Assembly (NCBI RefSeq): GCF_014773395.1
Contig: NZ_JACXAF010000001.1
Span: 62,001-126,000, forward strand
Origin: Neiella litorisoli
Lineage (GTDB): Bacteria > Pseudomonadota > Gammaproteobacteria > Enterobacterales > Neiellaceae
Reading direction: 5' to 3'
Length of the DNA: 64,000 bases
In this document: positions 28,864-36,260 of the stretch, in pieces
How positions within the stretch are numbered: position 1 is the stretch's first letter
Layout: the number at the start of each line of letters is the position of its first letter
Made by a program: the position numbers and the translations under genes
The notes under the pieces: generated by a model
Told to the model about the DNA's origin: nothing
Database searches by the model: none
The model's input: the letters and a program-made list of their open reading frames with translations, nothing else

Positions 28864-29505
28864 TTATTGCGCCTCTTCGCTGTCGTCATAGTCCTCGGTT
28901 TGCTCTAGGCACCAGCGATTAACCGTCGCTTCCATTTGCTCCAAACCGAATTTTCGCAATGCCGAGAAGGTAATCACTTCGACCTGATCACCGTAGAATA
29001 AACAAGCTTCACGGACCTTTTTCAGCATTTTGCTGCGCTCTGACTGGCTCAGCTTATCGGCTTTGGTAAGCGTGACCAGCACTTGCAAGCCACTATCGAC
29101 TGCCCACCCCACCATTTGCTGGTCTAAATCTTTTAGCGGATGTCGAATATCCATCAATACCACCAAGCCTTTCAGGCACTGGCGTTTTTGCAAATATTCG
29201 CCAAGCGCGCGCTGCCATTTATTACGCACCGCAATCGGTACTTTGGCAAAACCGTAGCCGGGCAAATCAATCAATCGGACCTCTTCGGTCACGTTAAACA
29301 CATTGATCAATTGCGTTCTGCCGGGAGTTGAACTGGTTTTTGCTAAGCGCTTTTGTCGAGTTAGGGCATTCAGCGCACTCGATTTGCCCGCATTGGAGCG
29401 ACCAGCAAAAGCAATTTCAATTCCTTCATCCGCTGGCATGTGGCGAATATCTGGCGCGCTGGTGGTAAAGCGGGTGTTTTGGAACAAAAGCTGTTGATCT
29501 GACAC
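28864..29505 (-). CDS. engB: Ribosome-biogenesis GTPase EngB/YihA
   Basis: EngB is an essential GTPase needed for large ribosomal subunit assembly. G1 is [14 protein letters not shown], the G2 region is [13 protein letters not shown]3 is DLPGYGFA, G4 is TLTKADK and G5 is near TFSALRKFG. It has 213 residues from GTG 29505, which lies 6 bases after GGAGG; an ATG two codons upstream is also possible but overlaps the ribosome site. It is divergent from cytochrome c4, an arrangement shared with other gammaproteobacteria, and upstream of yaeR in an operon. Confidence 0.96.
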   Translation of the reverse strand: MSDQQLLFQNTRFTTSAPDIRHMPADEGIEIAFAGRSNAGKSSALNALTRQKRLAKTSSTPGRTQLINVFNVTEEVRLIDLPGYGFAKVPIAVRNKWQRALGEYLQKRQCLKGLVVLMDIRHPLKDLDQQMVGWAVDSGLQVLVTLTKADKLSQSERSKMLKKVREACLFYGDQVEVITFSALRKFGLEQMEATVNRWCLEQTEDYDDSEEAQ

Positions 29506-29650
29506 GATCATCCTCCGGCCATTGGGTTACTTTTTGATAATTTGGTGTACAATATCGCGCGAGTCAGCGCTGTGTGGTAGCAATTGTATCACGTCCCTTT
29601 AACGGGCGGCGTTTGCGTCAGACGAAACAAACTATAACAACAGGTAATAA

Positions 29651-30265
29651 ATGAAAAATGTCATCTTAGCTTGCGTTATGGGTTTACTCGCCTCCACCTC
29701 TGTACAGGCAGTAGATCAAGCAGCGCTGGAGCAAACAGCCCTCACATGTAGCGCTTGCCACGGCCAGAATGGCCACGCAACCATGGATATTTATCCAAAC
29801 CTTGCTGGTCAGAACAGTAAATACTTGGCCAAGCAATTACGTGAATTCAAAGCGGCCATGACTGGCGGTACCGGTCGTGTTGACCCAGTAATGGGTGGCA
29901 TGGCAATGGGCCTCAGTGAAGAAATGATTGTCGCGCTTTCGGATCACTACGAAGCAATGCCAGCGAAAACGGGCACGACACCAGAAAGTGTTATTGAAGT
30001 AGCCAAACCGCTATACATTGGTGGCGACATCGAGCGTAAAATCGCTGCTTGTGTAGCTTGCCACGGTCCTCGCGGCAACGGTCAGGAGCTATCAGGCTTT
30101 CCAAAGATTTCAGGCCAGAATGCTGATTACATCAAAAAGCAATTGGAAATGTTCCGAGACGGCTCTCGTAACAACGACCTCAATGGCATGATGCAAGATG
30201 TTGCGGCCAAACTAACCGATGCCGAAATTGACGCATTGGCGAAATACTTAGGTGGCTTACATTAA
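29651..30265 (+). CDS. Di-haem cytochrome c4
   Basis: A periplasmic electron carrier that passes electrons toward terminal oxidases. It has 204 residues with a signal peptide ending at ASTSVQA (about residue 22) and two CXXCH haem sites: TCSACHGQNGH and ACVACHGPRGNG, one in each half of the duplicated fold. The sixth-ligand methionines are probably in MAMGLSEEM and MMQDVAAKL. The gene overlaps the start of the dsbA-like gene by 14 bases. Cytochrome maturation needs reduced CXXCH thiols, so the DsbA-like neighbour is functionally sensible. Confidence 0.95.
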   Translation: MKNVILACVMGLLASTSVQAVDQAALEQTALTCSACHGQNGHATMDIYPNLAGQNSKYLAKQLREFKAAMTGGTGRVDPVMGGMAMGLSEEMIVALSDHYEAMPAKTGTTPESVIEVAKPLYIGGDIERKIAACVACHGPRGNGQELSGFPKISGQNADYIKKQLEMFRDGSRNNDLNGMMQDVAAKLTDAEIDALAKYLGGLH

Positions 30266-30965
30266 TCGCTTGATATCAAAAGGCGGCATTTGGTCGCCTT
30301 TGGTTATTGTATTGTGCTTGCTGGTTGGCACGCCGACTGTGTCGGCAGAGTCTTACCAAGCGGGCACCCATTACCGCCAAATCGGTAATGGCCAAGTTGG
30401 TCAAGGCGCCACCATAGCGATTGATTATTGGTTTTGGTTTGGTTGTGCCAGCTGCCAGCTGTTTGAGCAACGCCTTACTCAACTGCAAAGTGCTGATACC
30501 GAATGGCGCCACATCCCGGCCCAGTTGCGTCCCCACTGGTATTTTCATGCCAAGGCATTTTACCTCGCCGAACAACAACCGCAGGCCGACCAACTGATCA
30601 GCCAACTGCGCCAACAGCTTATCGATGATCCGCAAGGGTTAAGTGATATCGACAGCCTCATCGCTTGGTTTGTTGAACGCGGCGTTGATGTCAATGTTGC
30701 TGAGCAGCAACTAATGTCACCGCTACTCAATCAACAAATCGACGCCAACTTGACCAAGCAGCAACACTTGCAGATCCGTGGCGTACCTACCGTGGTGATC
30801 GGCAATCAATACTTGGTTGATGCCGGTATGGTGCAATCGGTTGAGGAATTTATCGGCGTCACCCAATACTTACTGGCGGTGCTTCGCCAGCATCGTGAAG
30901 AAGCCGGCTTCGAATGGACTGATGAAGATCTGCTCGCGCAACCTGAACCCGTCTCGGCTCAATAG
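30252..30965 (+). CDS. dsbA: DsbA-like thiol:disulfide oxidoreductase with CASC active site
   Basis: The protein has 237 residues starting at a GTG inside the end of the cytochrome c4 gene (14-base overlap). A signal peptide ends around PTVSA (residue 32). The thioredoxin fold with helical insert fits DsbA: YWFWFGCASCQLFEQRL carries the redox pair and the cis-proline loop is IRGVPTVVIG. The active site reads CASC, whereas DsbA proteins usually have CPHC; the dipeptide sets redox potential, so this enzyme may be a weaker oxidant. The C-terminus has an additional acidic tail. Its location after cytochrome c4 suggests shared expression. An alternative start further downstream would truncate the signal peptide. 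Confidence 0.85.
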   Translation: MAYINRLISKGGIWSPLVIVLCLLVGTPTVSAESYQAGTHYRQIGNGQVGQGATIAIDYWFWFGCASCQLFEQRLTQLQSADTEWRHIPAQLRPHWYFHAKAFYLAEQQPQADQLISQLRQQLIDDPQGLSDIDSLIAWFVERGVDVNVAEQQLMSPLLNQQIDANLTKQQHLQIRGVPTVVIGNQYLVDAGMVQSVEEFIGVTQYLLAVLRQHREEAGFEWTDEDLLAQPEPVSAQ

Positions 30966-31012
30966 CTCATTCGTCACTGCGAACCGCACTTTAACGTCAG
31001 TACCTCTTTACC

Positions 31013-31669
31013 ATGTCTTGCTCCGATAACCATATCTGCCCGTTGTGCCTAAATCAGGCCATTGACCATTATCATCAAGATAAGGCGCGCGACTATTTTC
31101 AATGCCGACGCTGCCAGTTAGTGTTTGTTGACCGTGCGAGCTTGCCGCCACTCAGCGCCGAAAAAGCAGTGTACGATTGTCACCAAAACGATGTTGATGA
31201 CCCCGGCTACCGGCGCTTTTTAAATCGCACCGCTGAGCCGCTATTGGAGCAGATTAACGCTCAGTCAAATGGGCTGGATTTTGGCTGTGGACCGGGCCCC
31301 GCATTGGCAGCCATGTTTACCGAGCAGGGTCACTCGATGGCGACTTACGATCCGATTTTTGCACCGGATCAGACGCCACTGAGCAGGCAATATGACTTTG
31401 TGACCTGTACCGAAGCCATTGAGCATTTTCACTACCCCCATCAAGAATGGCAAACCTTGCTGAAGCTGGTGCGCCCGGGTGGTTACCTAGCCATCATGAC
31501 CAAATTAGTGGTCAATCAGCAACGCTTTAGTCAGTGGCATTACAAGCTGGATCCAACTCATGTCAGCTTTTTCAGCCGCGCCACTTTTGAATACCTCGCA
31601 CAGCGAGACCATTTGACACTGGAATTTATCGATTCAGATGTCATGCTTTTTCAAACACCGAAAGATTAA
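31013..31669 (+). CDS. SAM-dependent methyltransferase with N-terminal zinc-ribbon
   Basis: The 218 residues start with a four-cysteine ribbon (CPLCLNQ and FQCRRCQLVF, about residues 9-38) and continue into a class I methyltransferase domain. Motif I reads LDFGCGPGPALAAMF, followed by the post-I strand MATYDPIF and the catalytic-region CTEAIEHFHYP. It is not one of the well-known rRNA or ubiquinone methyltransferases. The zinc ribbon suggests binding of nucleic acid or protein. It follows the dsbA-like gene by 47 bases on the same strand and precedes yihI, so it may belong to the same transcript. Substrate unknown. Confidence 0.8.
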   Translation: MSCSDNHICPLCLNQAIDHYHQDKARDYFQCRRCQLVFVDRASLPPLSAEKAVYDCHQNDVDDPGYRRFLNRTAEPLLEQINAQSNGLDFGCGPGPALAAMFTEQGHSMATYDPIFAPDQTPLSRQYDFVTCTEAIEHFHYPHQEWQTLLKLVRPGGYLAIMTKLVVNQQRFSQWHYKLDPTHVSFFSRATFEYLAQRDHLTLEFIDSDVMLFQTPKD

Positions 31670-31708
31670 TGACCAATCGATCGATAACTGCAATCGTCAG
31701 GATCTGAA

Positions 31709-32218
31709 ATGACCCGTAAAAAGAAAATCCGCACCGGCGGCCCATTAGCCGCAGCCAAGAAACAACGCCAAGGCGAGTCGGTCAACCCCAGTAGCAGCAA
31801 GAAGGCAGGTAAGGGCAAGGCGTCCGGCTCGCGCCACTCAGGCCCAGCACAACAAGGAACAGCAGCGCAAGCCGAAGCACGTGATAAACGTACCGGCAGC
31901 AAAAAGCCGATTTCGCTGACTCCTGTTGCTAAGCCAGCAACGGCGAACAAAAAAACCACAGCGGCGCCACAGTGGCCGCCGACATCTGAAAAAGCCATGT
32001 TGGCAGCACTGCAAGCTTTTGAGCAAGATGCCAGCTTTATGGCGCAGCTCGATACTCTAGAGCAAGGCGGTGTGCTGCCGACCGAACAGCAAGATGACTT
32101 TAACCAGAAGCTAGAGCGTTACGACTGGTTGCTCGAGCAACTCGATCCAGATGGCGATGATGATGATTGGGATGATCTGTCTGAGCAAGGTAAGTCGTTA
32201 AAAGACGAGTGGTCATAG
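31709..32218 (+). CDS. yihI: Der GTPase-activating protein YihI
   Basis: YihI stimulates GTP hydrolysis by Der (EngA), an essential ribosome-assembly GTPase, and acts as a brake on 50S subunit maturation. It has 169 residues, the same as E. coli. The N-terminal half is strongly basic and low-complexity (MTRKKKIRTGGPLAAAKKQR). The C-terminal half is acidic, with ALEQDASF-like helix blocks and LLEQLDPDGDDDDWDDL. The order yihI - DUF2489 gene - hemN agrees with the enteric/vibrio neighbourhood. Confidence 0.93.
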   Translation: MTRKKKIRTGGPLAAAKKQRQGESVNPSSSKKAGKGKASGSRHSGPAQQGTAAQAEARDKRTGSKKPISLTPVAKPATANKKTTAAPQWPPTSEKAMLAALQAFEQDASFMAQLDTLEQGGVLPTEQQDDFNQKLERYDWLLEQLDPDGDDDDWDDLSEQGKSLKDEWS

Positions 32219-32236
32219 GGTAAAGGAAAGTTATTG

Positions 32237-32716
32237 ATGTCGTTGAAGTTAGCTTTACTGGTAGGTGCCGGTGTCATTATTGCTGGGTTGGCGTTTTATG
32301 CAGGTCGCCTGTTATGGATGGTAAAAGCCCAACGCGAGGCACAACAGCAACTCGCGGCGCAAAAGCGCCAACGCTTAATCGACCAAAACCAGAAAATCTG
32401 GCTTAGCATTGACACCATATGTCGTGCGACCCAACAAGGTCAGTGCTGCAGCTCGGAAGCGGCCATTCGCCTGTGTGTGTTATTAGATAATCTGGCGTTC
32501 AGCCAACGCCCCGATTTAGCAAACGAGTTCCCGGGGCTTCACGGACTGTCGCAAGCAATCAAGCATCATCCCACCCATGACGCTCGCAAAAGTTACTCGA
32601 AAAAAGAGATCCGCCAACTCGACCGCGAGCGCGAACAATTGGAACAAGAGTTCGATTCGCAGATACAACTAGATCTGAATCAACTCCTTAAGAAACAATT
32701 ACCACTGATCGCTTGA
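32237..32716 (+). CDS. DUF2489-type membrane-anchored protein
   Basis: About 159 residues. ATG 32237 is preferred because AAGGAA precedes it, rather than the TTG one codon earlier. A single N-terminal membrane helix (LALLVGAGVIIAGLAFYAGR) is followed by a charged helical cytoplasmic domain rich in Gln, Arg and Glu, ending LNQLLKKQLPLIA. This fits DUF2489, a gammaproteobacterial family of unknown function consistently found between yihI and hemN. The spacing to yihI (18 bases) indicates co-transcription. Confidence 0.82.
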   Translation: MSLKLALLVGAGVIIAGLAFYAGRLLWMVKAQREAQQQLAAQKRQRLIDQNQKIWLSIDTICRATQQGQCCSSEAAIRLCVLLDNLAFSQRPDLANEFPGLHGLSQAIKHHPTHDARKSYSKKEIRQLDREREQLEQEFDSQIQLDLNQLLKKQLPLIA

Positions 32717-32729
32717 TCCTGGCGGCAAG

Positions 32730-32759
32730 GGCTAGGATCATGGCGCTTTGATCCTAGCC
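32730..32759 (+). repeat. Strong hairpin upstream of hemN
   Basis: GGCTAGGATCA (32730-32740) pairs perfectly with TGATCCTAGCC (32749-32759) around an 8-base loop, ending 19 bases before the hemN ATG. There is no U-run, so it is a candidate mRNA processing or translational control element, or an operator. Confidence 0.6.
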
Positions 32760-32778
32760 AGCCAGCAGCGGAGCGCTC

Positions 32779-34167
32779 ATGCAAACAGGCCAACCTCAGC
32801 AATCAGACAGCGATGTAATTTGGGATCCTGCTTTGCTGGAAAAGTACAATACCAGTGGCCCGCGTTACACCTCTTACCCCACGGCTCTTTCATTTCATGA
32901 TCAGGTAACACGCGCTGATATTATCAGCAGCTGGCAGCAAAGTGACCGCAATGAATTGTCGCTTTACGTCCATTTGCCGTTTTGTCACACACTTTGCTAT
33001 TACTGCGGCTGTAATAAGGTCATTACCCGTCATCCAGAAAAAGTCGACCGCTACCTCGATGCGCTGGAGGCTGAGATAGCCGGATTACCGGCAGAATTCA
33101 AAACCAAACCGGTCAGCCAAATTCACTGGGGCGGCGGCACGCCAACCTTCCTAGACAGTGAGCAAAGTGAACGTTTAATGACGATGCTGCGTACTGCCTT
33201 TGCGGTACAAGATAGCGCCCAGATCAGCATTGAAGTTGACCCTCGGGAATTTCCTTTGGAGCGGTTAGACACCCTCAAACGCATTGGCTTTAACCGCTTA
33301 AGCATCGGCGTACAGGACTTCTCTGAAACGGTGCAATTGGCTGTCAATCGCATTCAATCCGAACAGTTAGTGGCTCATTTGATGGCACACGCCCGCTCAC
33401 TCGGTTTTGATTCCATCAATCTAGATTTGATCTACGGCTTGCCCCATCAAACCATCAAAAGCTTTGCCGCAACTTTAGAGCAGGTTTTGGCGCTCGATCC
33501 GGAACGGCTGTCGATTTTTAACTATGCTCACCTGCCTGACCGATTCGCCGCGCAGCGTAAAATCAAAGATGAGCACTTACCGCCTGCAGAGCAAAAACTC
33601 GCCATCCTGCGCCACACCATCGACACCCTCACCAGTGCCGGTTATCAGTTCATTGGCATGGACCATTTTGCCAAACCTGACGACGAGCTCGCGGTGGCGC
33701 AACGGCAAGGTGTATTGCACCGCAACTTCCAAGGCTATACCACCCATCAGAACTGCGATTTATTGGGGCTTGGGGTCTCGTCAATTAGCCAAATAGGGCG
33801 CTCATTTAGCCAGAATCACCGTGAACTCAAACACTACTATCAGGCGATTGAAAGCCACCAGCATGCTCACACCAAAGGCTATGTGTTGAGTCAGGATGAC
33901 GTTATTCGGCAACGCGTCATTCGCGATTTAATCTGCAATATGCAACTGACCGTCGGTGATATCGAAAAGCAGTTTGCGATCGATTTTAATGACTACTTTG
34001 CCGATGCCGTGCAGCAACTGCCCGAGCTTGCTGACGATGGCTTGATTGTTTGGGATGGCAACACCATCACTGTGGAGCCAGCAGGCAAGTTGCTGATCCG
34101 AAATATTTGCATGTTGTTTGATGCTTACTTGAAACAATCACAGCAACGTTTTTCCAAAGTTATTTGA
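32779..34167 (+). CDS. hemN: Oxygen-independent coproporphyrinogen III dehydrogenase
   Basis: HemN is a radical-SAM enzyme that oxidatively decarboxylates two propionates of coproporphyrinogen III in anaerobic haem synthesis. It has 462 residues (E. coli 457). The iron-sulfur motif CHTLCYYCGCNK (CX3CX2CXC) is near residues 69-80, GGGTPTFL is the glycine-rich SAM motif, and the N-terminal trip-wire region contains YNTSGPRYTSYPTA, seen in true HemN and absent from HemW. A GGAG ribosome site precedes the ATG. The stop codon overlaps a palindrome that probably regulates the next gene. Confidence 0.97.
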   Translation: MQTGQPQQSDSDVIWDPALLEKYNTSGPRYTSYPTALSFHDQVTRADIISSWQQSDRNELSLYVHLPFCHTLCYYCGCNKVITRHPEKVDRYLDALEAEIAGLPAEFKTKPVSQIHWGGGTPTFLDSEQSERLMTMLRTAFAVQDSAQISIEVDPREFPLERLDTLKRIGFNRLSIGVQDFSETVQLAVNRIQSEQLVAHLMAHARSLGFDSINLDLIYGLPHQTIKSFAATLEQVLALDPERLSIFNYAHLPDRFAAQRKIKDEHLPPAEQKLAILRHTIDTLTSAGYQFIGMDHFAKPDDELAVAQRQGVLHRNFQGYTTHQNCDLLGLGVSSISQIGRSFSQNHRELKHYYQAIESHQHAHTKGYVLSQDDVIRQRVIRDLICNMQLTVGDIEKQFAIDFNDYFADAVQQLPELADDGLIVWDGNTITVEPAGKLLIRNICMLFDAYLKQSQQRFSKVI

Positions 34168-34180
34168 GAATAATTCTCAA
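34164..34180. promoter_or_regulatory. Fur-like palindromic operator
   Basis: TTGAGAAT-A-ATTCTCAA is a perfect 8-1-8 inverted repeat. Its core TGAGAATAATTCTCA differs from the 7-1-7 Fur consensus (TGATAATNATTATCA) by one base per arm. It overlaps the hemN stop and lies just upstream of the -35 of the transporter promoter. Confidence 0.55.
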
Positions 34181-34188
34181 CTAAACGC

Positions 34189-34217
34189 TTGCTCGAATCA
34201 GCCGCCGCCGCTATAGT
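34189..34217 (+). promoter_or_regulatory. Sigma-70 promoter of the ZIP-permease gene
   Basis: TTGCTC (34189-34194), a spacer of 17 and TATAGT (34212-34217). The start of transcription would be near 34224, about 40 bases before the ATG, with the Fur-like palindrome ending 9 bases upstream of the -35. Confidence 0.6.
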
Positions 34218-34263
34218 GCGGCTGCTATTCAATTAATCAACACAAGTGCTCAACTGACTGCAC

Positions 34264-36177
34264 ATGATGCTTCTAACTCTCTCTATTTCGGCTCTTTTTC
34301 TCGGTCCTTTGCTGTATCGATTGATTGCCCGCAACAGCAACTTAATGAGTGCGTTAGATGCGTTTATCTTCGTCGTCATTGGCGGCGTCGTGTTGTTTCA
34401 TATGCTGCCAGATATCTTGCAGGTTGGCGGCATCTGGTCACTGGCATTTCTGGCGTTAGGTCTAGCTGTACCCACCATACTTGAGCACACCTTCCACGCC
34501 ATTGCTCGCCACGCCCATGCTGGCGCCCTGCTATTTGCCGCATTGGGCCTTGGGTTTCACGGTATGACTGACGGTGCCGCATTGGCCGAGGCAACCACCA
34601 GCGATCACCAATCACTGCTGGCTGCGGGAGTGATCCTTCATCGCTTGCCCGTAGGCTTAACGATTTGGTGGCTGCTGCGACCACACTTTGGCGCAGTCGT
34701 CGCCTTACTGGTATTGGCAGGGATCTCGGTTGCCACTGTTTTTGGTCATCAACTCGCAGAGCCACTGCTTCATGAGCTGCATGGTCCCGGCATCGCTTGG
34801 TTTGAAGCCTTGGTGGTTGGCACCATTTTGCATGTGGTGTTCCATCGTCCTTACCATGAAGACCACAATCATCAAGGTCTGAGCCATGAAGGTCATAGCC
34901 ACCAAGGCCATCAGCACGCTCATCATCATGACCACCGGCAATCCGTCCAACAAGAGCCAACAACTGACTGGTTGCAAGGCGTTGGTAGCCTGCTCGGTGT
35001 CGTGGTTTTGCTGGCGATAATGGTGCCCTATTGGCTCGGCACCATTGAACATCAACATGGTCACCACGATGATCACGGCCACCATCATGCCGAGGTGATG
35101 ACACCACCACTGGCCGATCATTCCAGTGCAGAAGTGCTGCACCGCTTGTTGGACTTGAGCTTAGCGGTCGCTCCCTGGTTGCTGCTCGCTTACCTGCTTG
35201 CTGCCACCATCAATTTTCTGCTTCCCACACCATTTGCGACGCCGCGCAAGCAAGATGACGGCGACAGCCCGGTGATGCAGTCCATTCGCGGCGCGATTGC
35301 TGGCTTACCGCTGCCTATATGCGTACCCAACGCCAGCCGGCTGTACAACTTGCTGTTACAAAATGGCGCCGGACAAACCTATGCGTTAGCGTTTTTAATT
35401 GCCTCGCCATTACTGGGGATTGATGCCCTATTGCTGACATGGGGGCTACTCGGCGCTGAATGGACTTTATGGCGGTTAGTGGTGACGTTTGTCTTTAGCA
35501 TGGTGATGGCGTTAGCCATTGGCTACTGGTTACGCCAATCGTCGTCGGCAACAGAGGTGTCACAACACACAGATCATCCGAGTTCAGCAACGGACAAACC
35601 TGCGATTCACTGGCGTACCCGCATGCAACAAGCCGTGCGTCATGGCTACGCTCACCTCATCGACCACACTGCGCCTTGGGTGATCACCGGCCTGATCGTG
35701 GCGGCGCTGTTGCCTTCGGTCACCGGCCTCAATGAACTGCCGATTCTGCCAACTTTATTGGTGCTGGCGATGCTCAGCTTGCCACTACATATTTGTGCCA
35801 CGGGTATGACACCTTTGCTGGCCGTGCTACTGATGGCAGGCTTAGCGCCAGAAGTTGCGTTAATTCTGTTGTTGCTGGGGCCTGTAACCAACCTGACCCA
35901 AATGAAACTGCTATCGCGTTTACACGGCAAGCGCAGCGCCCAAGTGCTGACCTTAAGCATGGTATTGTGCGCCTTAGCGATGACTCAGTTGATGCCCTAT
36001 TGGCCGAGCGAGACCCTGACCTTTGAGCACAACCAGCATGCCGATCATTGGTGGCAATACGTAGCGCTAGTTGCCATTACACTGCTCTATACGGTGTCAT
36101 TGCTTCGTCGCGGCGCTCGCGCCTTTGTTGCCGAGTTGCTGCCAACCAACAATGGCCATCACCACAAACATCACTAA
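34264..36177 (+). CDS. Histidine-rich metal transporter: ZIP-like half fused to an ArsP/SO_0444-type permease
   Basis: The 637 residues form two transporter-like halves. Residues 1 to about 200 resemble ZIP metal transporters: VLFHMLPDIL and LHRLPVGLTIWW, where the ZIP helix IV motif HNxPEG is altered to HRLPVG. Two histidine-rich loops follow (about 200-225 and 258-275, for example EDHNHQGLSHEGHSHQGH). Residues about 295-620 match the permease family that includes SO_0444-type Cu/Zn efflux proteins: a first motif GLPLPICVPNASRL lacking the usual CSC cysteines, and an intact second motif LPLHICATGMTPLL with LLLGPVTNLTQM. The C-terminus ends in another His cluster (GHHHKHH). Zinc or copper export is inferred. 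It has its own promoter with a Fur-like palindrome. Confidence 0.78.
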   Translation: MMLLTLSISALFLGPLLYRLIARNSNLMSALDAFIFVVIGGVVLFHMLPDILQVGGIWSLAFLALGLAVPTILEHTFHAIARHAHAGALLFAALGLGFHGMTDGAALAEATTSDHQSLLAAGVILHRLPVGLTIWWLLRPHFGAVVALLVLAGISVATVFGHQLAEPLLHELHGPGIAWFEALVVGTILHVVFHRPYHEDHNHQGLSHEGHSHQGHQHAHHHDHRQSVQQEPTTDWLQGVGSLLGVVVLLAIMVPYWLGTIEHQHGHHDDHGHHHAEVMTPPLADHSSAEVLHRLLDLSLAVAPWLLLAYLLAATINFLLPTPFATPRKQDDGDSPVMQSIRGAIAGLPLPICVPNASRLYNLLLQNGAGQTYALAFLIASPLLGIDALLLTWGLLGAEWTLWRLVVTFVFSMVMALAIGYWLRQSSSATEVSQHTDHPSSATDKPAIHWRTRMQQAVRHGYAHLIDHTAPWVITGLIVAALLPSVTGLNELPILPTLLVLAMLSLPLHICATGMTPLLAVLLMAGLAPEVALILLLLGPVTNLTQMKLLSRLHGKRSAQVLTLSMVLCALAMTQLMPYWPSETLTFEHNQHADHWWQYVALVAITLLYTVSLLRRGARAFVAELLPTNNGHHHKHH

Positions 36178-36192
36178 TTCAGTGAGCCAATA

Positions 36193-36221
36193 TTGGCCCA
36201 CTGAGCCCGCCGCTCTATAGT
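36193..36221 (+). promoter_or_regulatory. Sigma-70 promoter of the aldehyde dehydrogenase gene
   Basis: TTGGCC (36193-36198), a spacer of 17 and TATAGT (36216-36221), followed by the ATG at 36261. The -35 lies inside an imperfect inverted repeat (TCAGTG-A-GCCAA with TTGGC-C-CACTGA, 36179-36204) that may also terminate the upstream gene. Confidence 0.5.
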
Positions 36222-36260
36222 GACGTAAACACGCTATTATCAGCCGCCGCGAGAGCCTCC

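Noticed and set aside
34376-35110. 244-codon ORF antisense to the metal transporter
   Set aside because: Its arginine- and histidine-rich composition mirrors the GC-rich, His-coding sense strand; it has no start signals.
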